From assembly GCA_016808115.1 (NCBI GenBank), contig JAEQBH010000882.1, forward strand, positions 930,001 through 994,000: a stretch of 64,000 nt of DNA. The letters are read 5' to 3'. Shown in pieces: positions 12,722 to 24,600 of this stretch. Numbering within the stretch: the first letter of the stretch is position 1; every line of letters begins with the position of its first letter. A program made the translations under genes and the position numbers. The notes under the pieces were generated by a model, which saw only the letters and a program-made list of their open reading frames with translations, made no database searches and was not told the origin of the DNA. Origin of the DNA: Tetrastigma voinierianum. Its lineage: Eukaryota > Streptophyta > Magnoliopsida > Vitales > Vitaceae.

Positions 12722-14000
12722 CATAATGTCTCTATTGTTCCCAGAAATTCGTTAAATTGAGAACACAATATTGTCCTTGGAAACTGTTCAGGAACAGTCT
12801 AGAATGTTTTAGCCATATCTCCTAATTTAAAGGTCCAAATGACATGATCCGTGAGCCTTTGGAAATTTAAGACATAGGTGAACATTTTGTTAGAAGATCA
12901 CTTTGTCTAAAAACCTTGTTTACTAGGTCAAAATTGTAGTTGGAAATGAACTTGGGATGTGTTAGTTAATATTCCAGAGTCGCAACGCTTGGGTGAAGTC
13001 GTGATGCTAGATTCATTAGTAGCCGTTAAATAGACTTAAAATTCTCTGAAACACATATAATTGTATGCCTATTTAATACAGGATGGTGAATAAATAGGGA
13101 CTAGTGTTATTCAACACTTTTGTTCTATGCTAATCAGCACGCTTGTTTCGTGCTATTTAGCATGTCTGTTCAATGCTATTCAGCACTCCTGTTCTACTAG
13201 TACCATTAAGTGGGTTTTGTTTATGGCCACTTCCTGTTCTGTACCGTACCGTACCTTCGAATATCTATTGTACTGCGTCCCTCTTATTCATTGTTACTGG
13301 TCTATGCAGACAAACATTTATATGATGTATATCTGAATAATGAACAATATGAACATGAAAGTAATCAACTCAGATGCTAAGGCATGGCTCTGTGCATGCT
13401 TTGGTGTACCCGACAAGTACCTTTTTGTTATGACATTTCTGATACGATCTCCCCTACGGGAGATGAATAATATGATATGTGAAATAATTATATGGATGCA
13501 CATATCACGGGAATTGAGATCTTTGTAGAGGTCATATATTTATATATATATATATATACTGTTAGTATATTTTCCCATAAGCTATATGCTTGCTTGGGTA
13601 TTTCATCCATGTAGGTTCGAAGAAGTCGCAAGGGACATCCCGCACTCGTCAAGGCCAACTCAACGATGGAGTCTTCCTTATGCTGGGTCCTCACTCCATA
13701 TTCTCTTTGTAATAGAAATGTAAATGTAATATTTGATGTAGTGAAACTTGTAAGAAAATAAGTAGTTAGAGACTCAAGCATATATGTACTGGATATTTTA
13801 ATCACCACTGTAATGGTAATTCCACAAGGTTATGGTTTATAGTCTAGAATTTTTATAATTCTGTCATTTTTACAAGAAGTTTATATCAATTATGAATCTA
13901 TGCTTGAAATGGTCTTAAATAATGCCAGAAAACCAGGTTAACATGTCTCAGCTCTGTGTGGCGTCCCCTCACCTACAGCGATCAGGGGAAGGGGGCTACA
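12722..14000 (+). repeat. G1 5' LTR, right piece
   Basis: It continues the LTR interrupted at 839. cataatgtctctattgttcc matches 21425 of the 3' LTR (cataatgtttctattattcc), and the match runs on through gaaactgttcaggaacagt. It ends gggggctaca immediately before the primer site, the normal place for a 5' LTR border. Its last 60 bases (gtgtggcgtcccctcacc..) are the counterpart of the A2 terminus at 12659-12721. Confidence 0.85.
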
Positions 14001-14005
14001 GTTAG

Positions 14006-14018
14006 TGGTATCAGAGCC
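14006..14018 (+). other. G1 primer binding site (tRNA-iMet type)
   Basis: TGGTATCAGAGCC, five bases after the LTR end at 14000, is the standard plant primer site complementary to the 3' end of initiator tRNA-Met. It fixes the element as plus-strand and the LTR/internal boundary. Confidence 0.92.
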
Positions 14019-14129
14019 AAGGTTTAGGCATTTTTGGAAAATTATTAGGTTAAAAATGTACCTACATAGTATTATGTTGGCCTAATGTAGATGTCCTTGT
14101 TTGTTTTTTTTTTTAAAGTGAATAAGATG

Positions 14130-14900
14130 GAACGACCCCAGGACACTATTGAGGAAAGTGCCAAAAGTGTTAACCCTAAAGATTAGGGTCCATCAGCCCC
14201 CGATCCTTCCGAGCCGGCTAGAGGTGAACATGACGTTCTTGTCATGTCAACCAAAGCGTTGTTCAATATTTCTCAGGATATGGCAAAGGTCTTAGATCGA
14301 CTCACGGCCCCTAAAGCTCCGATTGATTCGGTAAGAAAGCATGGAGTAGAAGAATTCCATGGTACAAGACTGGAAGAGTCAGATAAAGCTAAGTCTTGGC
14401 TTCAGAAACTGAAAAGGGCTCTAGACGAAGTGAAATGTTCCCCTGAAAAAATGATCAAATATGCGGTCTCATTTTTGCAAGGTGCAACTTATGATTGGTG
14501 GAAGTTAGTTCTAAGAAATCCACTACTTCCAGACTCAATTACATGGGACTTCTTTGTCCAAGAGTTTCAGACGAAGTATGTCGCGATGATTCTGAGAGAT
14601 ACCAAATGGAAGCAATTCTTGTAGATAAAGCTTGGTATTTGATAATGGCGGAGTATGAGAAAGAGTTTAGCCACCTCAATAAGTATGCACCAGAACCAGT
14701 TTTTACTGAAACCTTTTGATGTAGACAATTTGAGGATGGCCTAAAGGAGTCTACAAAAAGGTACCTCATAGCCGTTACATCATTGAAAGTGGTGAATTTC
14801 CATTAGCTGGTGCAAGTGGCTATGAAGATTGAGAAATCTTAAATGATGAGTCAGGAAAGAAATCTAGAGAGAAAGTTCTCCAGAGGTGGTCCCTCCTCAG
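14130..14900 (+). pseudogene. G1 gag (capsid), frameshifted
   Basis: Gag forms the particle that packages the element RNA in the cytoplasm. An open stretch from 14244 to 14624 encodes a gypsy-type gag: a VEEFHGTR-like entry, KAKSWLQKLKRALDEVKCSP, ATYDWW, and ITWDFFVQEFQTKYV. A frameshift near 14580-14600 moves the continuation (MAEYEKEFSHLNKYAPEP) to another frame at 14645-14715. An in-frame stop occurs before the likely start (aaagattag near 14180). No zinc knuckle is convincingly intact downstream. The family is clear; the copy cannot make a full Gag. Confidence 0.85.
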
Positions 14901-15089
14901 GTAAAAGAACTAGAGAGTCTCAAGTTGAATCAGTATATAGTTATGCTTTTAGAGGTAAAAGGTAGGGACCTACAATAACACCGGGTTCCGATAAGGGCAC
15001 TTCAACCGAACAAGGTGAAAGACTTGAATGCCTGCATTGCCATCAGTAGAGCAATTGGCATATGACATGCATGTTACTAGTCCCCTAGG

Positions 15090-15886
15090 ACACGAGTAAA
15101 TAAGAACTATCCTCTAGTGATCCATGATAGAGAATTCTTTGTTGATCTAATTGCTTTACCTTTTCATGAGTTTGACTTGATATTAGGGATGGATTGGTTA
15201 TCTAAACATTAGCCTATAATTAAGTGTGATAGACTAGCCGGAGGTGACAGTACATGGTTTCCGATCTGGCCCATTGTCTAATGTAATTTCAGCTATGTAG
15301 GCCCGACGATTTCTTAAAAAGGGATGTGAGGCCTTTTTAGCATTGGTGCTTGACTCTAAGAGGGTCAAATAAAGCCCAGAATATCTCTACCGGTGGTGAA
15401 AGAATTTCTAGATGTGTTTTCCCGAAGACCTACCAGGTCTTCCACCCGAAAGGGAAGTAGACCTGTCTATTGAAATTTTACCAGGGACGGCTCCTATCTC
15501 CAGGGCACCTTACTGTATAGCTCCAATTGAACTAAAAGAGTTGAAGACTCAGCTTCTGAGAGCTTGTGGACAAGGGATTACCGATCCGACCTAGTGTTTC
15601 GCCACAGGGTATAGTTGGTTTTGTTTGTTAAAAAGAAATATGGCACTCTTTGGATGTGCATCGATTATCGGCAAATAAATAAGGTAACAGTGAAAAATAA
15701 ATATCTGTTGCCAAGAATAGAAGATCTATTCGATCAGTTGAAAAGGGCAAGTGTCTTTTCAAAGATAGACCTGCTATTGGGATGTTATGAACTTCGGGTG
15801 AAAGATGTTGATGTTCCGAAAACAGCCTTTAGAACCCGATATGGTCATTATGAGTTTTTATTAATGCCATTTGAGTTTACTAATGC
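15090..15886 (+). pseudogene. G1 protease end and RT N-terminal half, broken
   Basis: At 15120-15215 the sequence reads VIHDREFFVDLIALPFHEFD then LILGMDWLSKH, the segment that closes gypsy retropepsin. RT begins near 15405 with FPEDLPGLPPEREVDLSIE and continues after a frameshift at about 15600 with KKYGTLWMCIDYRQINKVTV, LPRIEDLFDQL and FSKIDL, then RYGHYEFLLMPFEFTNA. It stops being RT exactly at the E3 insertion; the remaining half resumes at 18069. Stops at 15210, 15371 and 15592 confirm loss of function. Confidence 0.9.
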
Positions 15887-18068
15887 TGTAAAACCCCAAA
15901 TTATACCATGACAATTTTATAACATGTTTTGGGTATAATAAAAGTAAATGTATATTTTTTCGAAATAAAAATAATGCTAAAAATAAAATAAGCAAAAATC
16001 TGGAATTAATACAAGAGTTAAGGGTAAATTAGTGATTTAGCAATTCAAGACCCAAGGGTCATAATCTAAGAATATTATATGTTGAAGTAGGATTTGAATA
16101 AGTGGAATTGCAAATGAAAGGAAAAGAAAGAACCAAAAAGCAAAAGTAAAAAAGTAAGCCAAAATTTGGATAAAGCCAAACATGGCTTTAGGAGAAACTC
16201 ATTTTTGGCTTTGGATAGGAACAAATTACGTGAAGAGAGGAAGGAGGAAGAAGAGAAGAAGAAGAAGAAAGAAGAAGAAAAGGAAGAAGAAGTTCAAGAA
16301 AAGCGAGAGTATGGAAACTATAATTATGAATTTGTATGGATTTGTATAGATTTGTATGGATTACTAGTATGGAAATCCCACTTTGTCTAAGTAGTGAAAG
16401 AAAATCCTATTAGAAACATTGTTGGTGGGTATAGATGAGTTTTATGCTTTATAAATGTGTTTTTGGTTGAGTTGGGTGTAGTTTAGAAGGAGATTTCCGT
16501 TGAAAAGGGCAAAATCTGACCATTTTTGCATTCAGCCCAACACCCATACGCCTAGGCGTAGGAGTGCACGCCTAGGCATGGAGGTCCGCCTAGGTGGAGT
16601 CCTACGCCTACAGTGACCGAGGCCCCAAGTTTTAAATTTTTCGACCCGCCTGGGCGTAGCAATGCTTCACCTAAACGAGACCTCCTCTAGGCATAGCATT
16701 ACTTAAGCACAAGTGTACCCTGTGATCTTTGTTTTGTTTCCTCTCTTTCGTTAATTCTAACAATTGTCCATTGGACTAATGAAGATCCTAATAAGTGAAT
16801 GAAAGGGTTCGTACAAGTATAAAAATTATATGAAAATTCGCTTCGCCTCGGCGATCTAATAGTTGGGTAAACATTGTTTCTTGCCCTCATTTGCTAATGT
16901 GTTTAAATGTAGTGTTATCCCTTGGTTATGGGATGAAAAGATAAATGTGCAATGAAGGCATATAGAAAAACGTATAAATGTCTAAATAATACAAGAATAA
17001 AGATGCATGCAGAAATGATAAGAAAATATCGAATATGATTATTGGATAACAATAGTTATTCGAGGATATGGGATATATATTGTAAATGAAATAAAAGAAA
17101 CAGATTGTCTGCTTAGAACCTAGTAGAGGGATAGATGGGCATGCCTATTAGGGAGAAAAGACTGTAGCATTATTGATCAATTGGCCTCGTTTGGGTCACA
17201 TTCAGCCCTTGGGCCCTTATAGATGGTCATTGTCTCGTCTGATATTCTTTCTGCAGCCTTGAGCCCTTATAGATGTTCATTGTCTCGTACAATGATAACA
17301 ACAACTTTGGGACCGTATAGTTCATTGTCTCATACAATGATTATAACACCTTCGGGTCCTTATAGTTCCTGTACCCACTTCTAAGGTATTTGCAGGCATG
17401 AAACATAAGATAAATGACAATAATATGCAAATGACATGACATGATATGAGAAGCCTCTTATTCTTTATGTGATGATACGATATACGATGATAAAATACAA
17501 AGAAGCCCAAGAAATGTAAATGAAAGATGATATGGAATGAAACATGATAAGACGAATAAGTATGATATATGTACTATAAATGATCTGTTCAAAACATGAA
17601 TAAACATGTGTAAATGTAAATGAATTTTAAAGTTATATGCAGTTGTCTAAAGTGTGATGACCCTTATTAGAGGTCGTCCACATGTATTTCAGTAGTATAA
17701 AGGCTTGTACAGTGTTTCATCAGTAGCAGGTGAAGCATGAACTAGAAGCTCGGACAATCCACATCAGCAACCAAGGCCAACACACTACTAGGTGCCCACT
17801 GAAGACCTTTTGGTTTATTTTTGTATATGTTTTGCTTTTGTAAGAAATGTAAAATTTTGTATATGTTGAACACTCCCATTTATGGAGTTTTGAATATATT
17901 TTGTAATCCGCTACTATAGAATATATTTCAAGATAAATGTTTAACAGTACATGAATGAACAAGTTAATGGTATGATAAAAAGTAAAAGATAGTTACAAGT
18001 TAAGTGGTATCAGAGTACCCCGTGTTGGGGGCGTCACAAGTTAGATGGTAAGTAAAAGAGTCATCACA
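15887..18068 (+). mobile_element. E3: internally deleted LTR retrotransposon in G1 RT, TSD AATGC
   Basis: Perfect AATGC copies flank it (15882-15886 and 18069-18073). Excising it restores the RT codons for T-N-A-P across the junction. The 5' LTR is 15887-17997 (starts TGTAAAACCCC, ends gttaca). A primer site TGGTATCAGAG follows at 18005-18015. After only ~22 more bases comes a ~30-bp tail (18038-18068) that resembles the last bases of its own 5' LTR (agtaaaaga..tcaca against agtaaaaga..ttaca). It is therefore not a solo LTR but a full 5' LTR joined to the very end of a 3' LTR, with all coding sequence deleted. Confidence 0.85.
18005..18015 (+). other. E3 primer binding site
   Basis: TGGTATCAGAG seven bases after the E3 LTR end at 17997; same tRNA-iMet type as G1 at 14006. 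Its presence shows that E3 retained a little internal sequence. Confidence 0.8.
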
Positions 18069-20400
18069 AATGCACCGGCCGCATCCATGGACTTGATGAA
18101 TAGGGTATTCCACCCTTATTTGGACCATCTTGTAGTGGTATTCATAGATGACATCTTGGTGTATTCTAAGGATGCATAGGAACATGAACAACATTTGAAG
18201 ATAGTGTTGCAGACCCTAAGAGAAAAACAGTTATTTGCAAAGTTAAGTAAGTGTGCTTTTTGGCTTAAAGAAATGTCATTCCTAGGTCATATTGTGTCTG
18301 TAGAGGGTGTTAGAGTTGACCCTGCTAAGATTGAAGAGATTGTAAGTTGGAAACCGCCTCAAAATGTAATAGAGGTGAGAAGTTTCTTGGGTTTAGTTGG
18401 GTATTACTGACGATTTGTAAAAGGATTCTCTGTCATAGCCTCTACACTTACTAAGTTACTCCAGAAAGGGGTGAAGTTTGAATGGGATGACAAATGTCAA
18501 TCGAGTTTTGATCAATTAAAGAAAATAATGGTTGAAGTACCGGTGTTGACTCAGCCTACTTCGGGTAGAGAATATGCCATGTATAGTAATGCTTCAAGGA
18601 TTGGTTTGGGATGTGTATTGATGTAAGATGGAAAAGTTGTGGCATATGCCTCAAGACAAATGAAACCGCATGAGCAAAATTATCCCACACATGATCTGGA
18701 GTTGGCAACAGTAGTGTTCGCTTTGAAAATATGGCGACACTACTTATATGGTGAAAAATGTAGAATATTTACAGGTCATAAGAGTCTTAAGTATCTGTTA
18801 ACTTAGAAGGAACTGAACTTGAGGTAACGTCGGTGGTTAGAGTTGTTCTAAGACTATGATTGCATAGTTGATTACCACCCAAGAAAGGCTAATGTGGTGG
18901 CGAACTCCTTAAGTAGAAAAACGATTTCCCGTTTTGTCTCTAAAACACTGTATATGGAAATTTGCATCTGATGGAGCCTTGTTAGCTCAATTAAGAGCTA
19001 TGCCTGATTTGAGGCAGATAATGATAAATGCTTAGAAAAATGATGTCAAGTTACAACAAAGGGTACAATTAGTTAGAAATGGAGACAATTCTATAGAAGA
19101 AGATGGAGGTTTCTATTACAAGAATAGATTATATGTATCGAATGTCCAGGAATTAAAAAAGAAGTTGATGTATGAAAGCCACAATACCATATTCACCATG
19201 CATCCTGGAGGTAACAAGATGTACTAGGATTTGAAACAATACTATTGGTGGCGAGGGATGAAAAGGGATATAACAGAGTATGTATTTCAATGTTTGACTT
19301 GTCAGCAAGTAAAAGCTGAACATCAAGTACCGTCTAGCTTGTTAAATCTCATTCCAATTCCACAATGGAAATGGGACAACATTGTTATGGATTTTGTATC
19401 CGTTTTTCCCCTTACCCAAAAGAAACATGATTAAGTTTGGGTAATTTTCGACGAACTTACAAAGTCTTCTTACCAGTCTGGCTTGACTATTCCATGGATC
19501 GGTTAACGGAGCTGTATGTGAGTGAGATTGTCCGGTTGCATGGGATTTCACTATCAATAGTGTCTGACCACGATCCATGGTTTACGTCAAGGTTTTGGAA
19601 AGAATTACAACCAGCCTTAGGTACTCGACTAAATTTTAGTACAACCTTCCATCCACAAACAGATGGACAATCTGAAAGAGTGATTCAAGTGTTAAAGGAC
19701 ATGCTTCGGGCTTGTGTGATAGATTTTCTTAGCAAGTGGGATAGGTATATTCCCCTTATGGAATTTTCCTATAACAACAGTTATCAAACAAGTATCGGTA
19801 TGACCCCTTATGAAGCCTTGTATGACAGGAAATGTAGAACTCTGTATCTTGTGGACCAGACCTGAGCAGGCATAAAGTAAGCCAATTACGACATAGTGAA
19901 AGAGATAGAAGAAAAAGTTTGGATCATTCAACAAAGGTTAAAAGTTGCTAGTGATAGACAAAAGTCGTACACAAATCTGAAAAGAAAAGACATAGAGTAC
20001 GAAGTTGGAGATTAAGTCTTCTTGAAAGTATCACCATGGAGAAAAATACTCTGATTTGGAAAGAAAGGGAAACTGAGCCCAAGGTTCATCGGACCTTATG
20101 AGATTTTAGAAAGAATTGGATCAGTTGCTTATCGTTTGGCCCTCCCTTCGGAGTTGGCCAAATTACATAATGTATTCCATGTCTCAGTGCTTTGGAGATA
20201 CCGTTATGATGGATCACACATCTTGCCAGTACAAGATGTACAAGTGCAATCAGACTTCACTTATGATGAAGAACCAAAAGCCATTCTAGCTCGTGAAGTG
20301 AAACAATTACGAAATAAACAAGTCTCTCTTGTAAAGGCACAACCTTCCACGGTATAAGAAGAAGCAGCTTAGAGACCATAATTGAGAATGAAGGCATAGA
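18069..20400 (+). pseudogene. G1 RT C-terminal half, RNase H, integrase and chromodomain-type tail, broken
   Basis: RT resumes with MDLMNRVFHPYLDHL and the catalytic FIDDILVYS (18141). It continues through LSKCAFWLKEMSFLGHIVS (18244) and FLGLVGYY. RNase H (18480-18910) shows YASRQMKPHEQNYPTHDLE and LKIWRHYLYGEK. The integrase H2C2 finger is near 19178-19305 (HNTIFTMHPGG, CLTCQQVK); core pieces follow, including IVSDHDPWFTSRFW (19557) and FHPQTDGQSERV. After integrase come GKLSPRFIGPYEILERIG (20070) and LHNVFHVSVLWRY, then YDEEPKAILAREVKQLR (20263), the beginning of a chromodomain-like module that would target insertion to chromatin. Stops at 18178, 18408, 18625, 18805, 19227, 19434 and 19864 plus a frameshift near 19434 make it non-functional. 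Confidence 0.92.
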
Positions 20401-20453
20401 CCTCATATCGCAACTCTTAATTCGGTGTGAATTTCGAGGGCCGAGAATTCTTT

Positions 20454-20466
20454 TAAGGGGAAGAGT
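20454..20466 (+). other. G1 polypurine tract
   Basis: aaggggaagagt, immediately before TGTAACACC of the 3' LTR, is the expected plus-strand primer for reverse transcription and marks the internal/3' LTR border. Confidence 0.85.
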
Positions 20467-21604
20467 TGTAACACCTCCAAATTTTACCCTAGTAGTTTAT
20501 GACATGTGTAGATGCAATGGAAATTAATTCATTATTTTTGAAAATTTAATAGTTAAGTGTGAAAAATGATATAACTAGAATTATTAAAGAGTCAAGGGTA
20601 AATTGGTAAATTACTAATTAAGGACTCAGAAAATATAAAACAAGAAGATTATATACCATTGTAGAATTGTGGTAAGTTGATTGTCAAATTTAATGAAGTA
20701 GGAGGACTAAGTCTGCGAGAGACCAAAACTTAAGTCAAAGGAGGCTTGAAGCGAGAACTTGTCTCTAGAATTTGTTCTCCATTTTAGGCTTTGGGAGCTA
20801 GAGACCTGGCGGATTTGTGTGGGAGGAGACCAAATTGGTTTTTCTCAATCCATTTTCTTGTCTCTCTTAGTTCCAAGCCAAGGAGGAAAGGAAAGGAAGG
20901 AAGAAGGAAGAGAAAGAAAGCTCGGTTTGGAAGTTTCAAGACATCAAGGTTAGGAAAAACATCCTAACTCTCCCATTATTTGTGTTTTTTTTTTTTGGTT
21001 TGAGTTAGGTTTGAGGTTGGCTTGGATCTTGTTTTGGTTTGGGTTGGAATTGTCCGGTGATAAGGACCAAAGAAGTGTAAAGAGACATGTAGGTATATTA
21101 GGGAAAGTGCTGTCCAAATTTCCCTAAAACCTGTGTTTTTGTTTTGGCCATAACTTAGCCTACAAACCTCCAATTTCAATGATTCCAGTTAGAGATGAAA
21201 TCTAAGAACCAAAGCTACAAATTTCTAGAAGAGACTAAGATTTAAATCCTAATCTAAAAACGATGAAAAAGAGTTTTACTGTAATATACATAAATAGTCC
21301 CCTCTACGAGAGTAGTTCATGTTGTTTGCACCATATATTGGGTCATACTGATCCAAATGAGGTGAATCAAAATCCTAATGAAACTAGACACCCAAGAGAG
21401 TAACTTTCATGAAGAAAGTATGGTCACATAATGTTTCTATTATTCCCATAAATTAGTCCAATTGAGAACATAATACTGTCCTTGGAAACTGTTCAGGAAC
21501 AGTTTGGAATGTTTTGGCCATATCTCCTAATTTAAAGGTTCAAATGACCTGATCTTTGAGCCTTTGGAAACTTAATACATAGGTGAACATTTTTTTAGAA
21601 TATC
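20467..21604 (+). repeat. G1 3' LTR, truncated
   Basis: It begins TGTAACACC after the polypurine tract and follows the 5' LTR (1-839 then 12722 on) with scattered substitutions. The match ends near 21604 (tagaatatc against tagaagatc at 12892). The remaining ~1.1 kb of the LTR, including its CA end, is missing and RT codons of element D begin. A deletion fusing the two elements is the simplest reading. Confidence 0.85.
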
Positions 21605-24600
21605 GCCTTGAGGATATGTTGGATCTATTAGCTGGTTCAAGTTAGTTCTCTAAGATAGATTTGTTTAGTGGTTATCATCAAATTCGTGCTAGGCCAGGAG
21701 ATGAGTGGAAAACCGCATTTAAAACACAAGATGGTTTGTTTTAGTGGTTAGTCATGCCTTTTGGTTTGTCTAATGTTCCTAGTACTTTCATTGGTAAATT
21801 TTTGGTGGTCTACTTTTGTGAAACCCCGAGAAAATCCAATTTTCTGAAAAATGGCAAAATGGTAATTTCGATTAATCCAGAATTTTAGATCTCGGATATT
21901 GAAATGGGCTTGTGGGTTGGAATCGTCTTGCTTGTGAGAAATCTAGCTACCACGCGTCGAATTTCGAGGCGTTCCGAATTTCACGCGTTTTCGAGGCATA
22001 AGGTGTCAGTGCTTTAAAGCGGCTTGTGAAGGCGTGTGATGTGACAAAATTCGCGCAATACGTATGCTCATGTGACACATGTTGCATGATTAAGAGAGGA
22101 TGAGATGAATGGCTTAGATTAAGCCAGGTGTCAATCGAGACAAAGAAACGTGGATAGAATTTTGAAAGTTAAATGAGAATGACCGAAAAGATGAGCAGTT
22201 TTAATGCTTCAATTTGAAGAGAAGAAACGTCTGACTCAGAAGGCAAAAATGGAAGTGAGGTGGGATTTGAGGTTTTAAAGAGAGAGAAAGCTACTTCTCT
22301 CTAGATTTCCCGTCGTTCGGACCCGTCGGTTCGACGACGAAGCCCGAGTCGATCTACGGGCGGGCTACGTGTGGACTTGATTTAGTGGAGTTAGGCAACT
22401 CAAGAGGTAGGATCTTTCCTACTTGGTTTATTCTTTGGCTAGAGCGAGGATTTGTTGAGGCCTGAAAGAATTGTGTTATCGGTCTCAAAGCTTTAGGCAA
22501 GTGAAGGAAATCCACACTTGTGTGGTTTAATGAGCAGTCTTGGGCTTAGGGTTTTTCCATATTCATGATTTTTGAATTAATGATTTTGTGTTATTGGGTA
22601 ATTCAAATTGAATTGCTTGATTTGTTATTAGCCCATGTGAGCTAATTTTTGGTGTTATTGATTGTGAATTTGAATAACATGAATTGTGTGAATTAATTTT
22701 GTTAATATATGCATGTAAATATATTAGCATGAATTGTGTGGAAATGGCATAATGCATTCTATATGCACTGGGGCAACCTAGAATATTAGGTGTGAGTGCA
22801 TGACATGAAAGAAAACAAAAACGAAAATGTTTGTGAAAGGAATTTCGACGGAAGATTTTCTCGAGAATTGTGTTGGGAGATTGTCCAACAATTCACGTGG
22901 AGAAATTTATAGATTGTTTGGGTTATCCAAGCAATTCGCCTCGGGAGGGTTTATCCTAATAATTTACGAAACTTCGGTAGTAAGTTTCGAACAAAAGCTT
23001 GTTTTGAAAACTGTGATTTTACTCGCATTTGGCTTAGGCATGTGTGAGAGAGTCGGTGAGGACTCGAGACATGGGATTGGGCATGTAGACATTCAAGTAG
23101 GATCATGTATTTGCTTGAGTGTGATTGTTGCCATGACATATTGCATAGGTGGGAGGTAACCCATGTAGAAATTATCACTACTAGGGATTGCTCACCCTGT
23201 CGAGATCACTATTTCAAGTACAGGAAGTGTACAGGAGGACGGCGCTCACTAGAGGTCGCGTTTAGAAGAAAGCTGACATGTGGCTTTGGTAGATACTTTT
23301 GTATAACATGTATTAGAACTTTAACTTTTAATATATGTTTGAATTAAGAGTGATTTATTAACTCTTGAACCATGTAATATAGTTGGTTGGATATTTTTAG
23401 TGAGTATTGATGTATGGGCCCACGTGGCCATTTTTACTTATTTTAATTGTATATGGACCCAGTGTGGTCTTTGTAAATGTGTGACGGTTGTCATGATTGG
23501 GACGAGGTTGCATTTTGGGTAGAGCTAAGATGCAGGCTCTCGCCGATTTTATTAGTGGTGTCGGGTTACGAGCATCCACAGTATTTCACCGGTTGTGGTT
23601 GTCAACGGACCCTCGGGTTTTGGGGCGTCACAACTTTGATGATATATTGATCTATAGCCAATCCAAAGAAGAGCATTTAGAACACCTTTGATAGGTTTTT
23701 CTCGCTATTCGAGAAGCCAAGCTTTATGTTAACCTGAAGAAGTGTTCTTTTATGCAACCACATGTGCTTTTCTTAGGCTTTATTGTGTTTGAACATGACA
23801 TTTTAGCTGATCCCGAAAAGTTAGAGTTATTAAGGAGTGGCTTGAACCAAAATCTATCATTGAGACTCGTAGTTTTCATGGTTTAGCTTCTTTCTATAGG
23901 ATATTTATAAGGGGATTTAGCACTATTATGGCTCCTATCACAAAATGTTTAAAAATGAGGAGTTTCAATGGTTTAATGCTGCTAACCAGGCATTCAGAGA
24001 AATCAAGTTCAAAATGATTGAGACACCTGTTTTGATCCTGATTTTACAAAAAATTTTGAGGTTGCTTGTGATGCATCAGGTGTATGAATTGGTGGTGTCT
24101 TGAGTTAAGAAGGTCACCCTATAGCTTTCTTTATCTAAAAACTCAATGATGCTAAAAGACAATATTCTACATATGATAAAAAGTTTTATGCTATAATGTA
24201 GAGTCTTCGTTTTTAGAGGTTTTATTTGTTGCCTACTGAATTTGTGTTGTTTTCTGACCACCAAGCTTTAAGATATTTAAACTCACAAAAGAACTTGAAT
24301 GCTCGACATGCTAAGTGGGTTGAATTTTTGAATGAATATTATTTTGTGATTAATCATCGTGTTGATATTGAACACAAAGCTGTTGATGCTCTTAGTCGAT
24401 TAACTATTACACTTTATCGTATGAGTGCTCATGTCATTGGGTTTAATAGATTGAAAGATGAGTATTCTTCATGTCTTGACTTTGGTATTATTTATGATGA
24501 GGTTAGTAATGGTAACTGTCATGAGTATGTTGACTTTCTTATTGAAAATGGTTATTTGTTTAAAGTGACTAAATTCTGCATACCTCAGACATCATTTAGG

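Larger units (their letters stand above)
1..21604 (+). mobile_element. G1: Ty3/gypsy chromovirus (Tekay/Del-like), left end outside window, 3' LTR truncated
   Basis: Reconstructed from order: 5' LTR pieces (1-839 and 12722-14000), initiator-Met primer site at 14006, gag, protease, RT, RNase H, integrase, chromodomain-type tail, polypurine tract, then a 3' LTR starting TGTAACACC at 20467. The 5' LTR is split by the A2 nest (840-12721) and RT is split by E3 (15887-18068). Every coding domain carries stops or frameshifts, so it is a fossil. The 3' LTR stops matching the 5' LTR at about 21604, where sequence of another element's RT begins. The Tekay/Del assignment is inferred from the post-integrase motif order (GKLSPRFIGPYEILERIG, then a YDEEPKAIL-type tail) and would need an RT tree to confirm. 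Confidence 0.85.

Noticed and set aside
16166..16390. Lys/Glu-rich 74-codon frame
   Set aside because: It lies in the E3 LTR in a gaagaa-rich stretch; charged low-complexity translation of a purine repeat.
22827..23159. 110-codon plus-strand frame
   Set aside because: It lies inside solo LTR C, has no domain, and overlaps an equally meaningless minus-strand frame.
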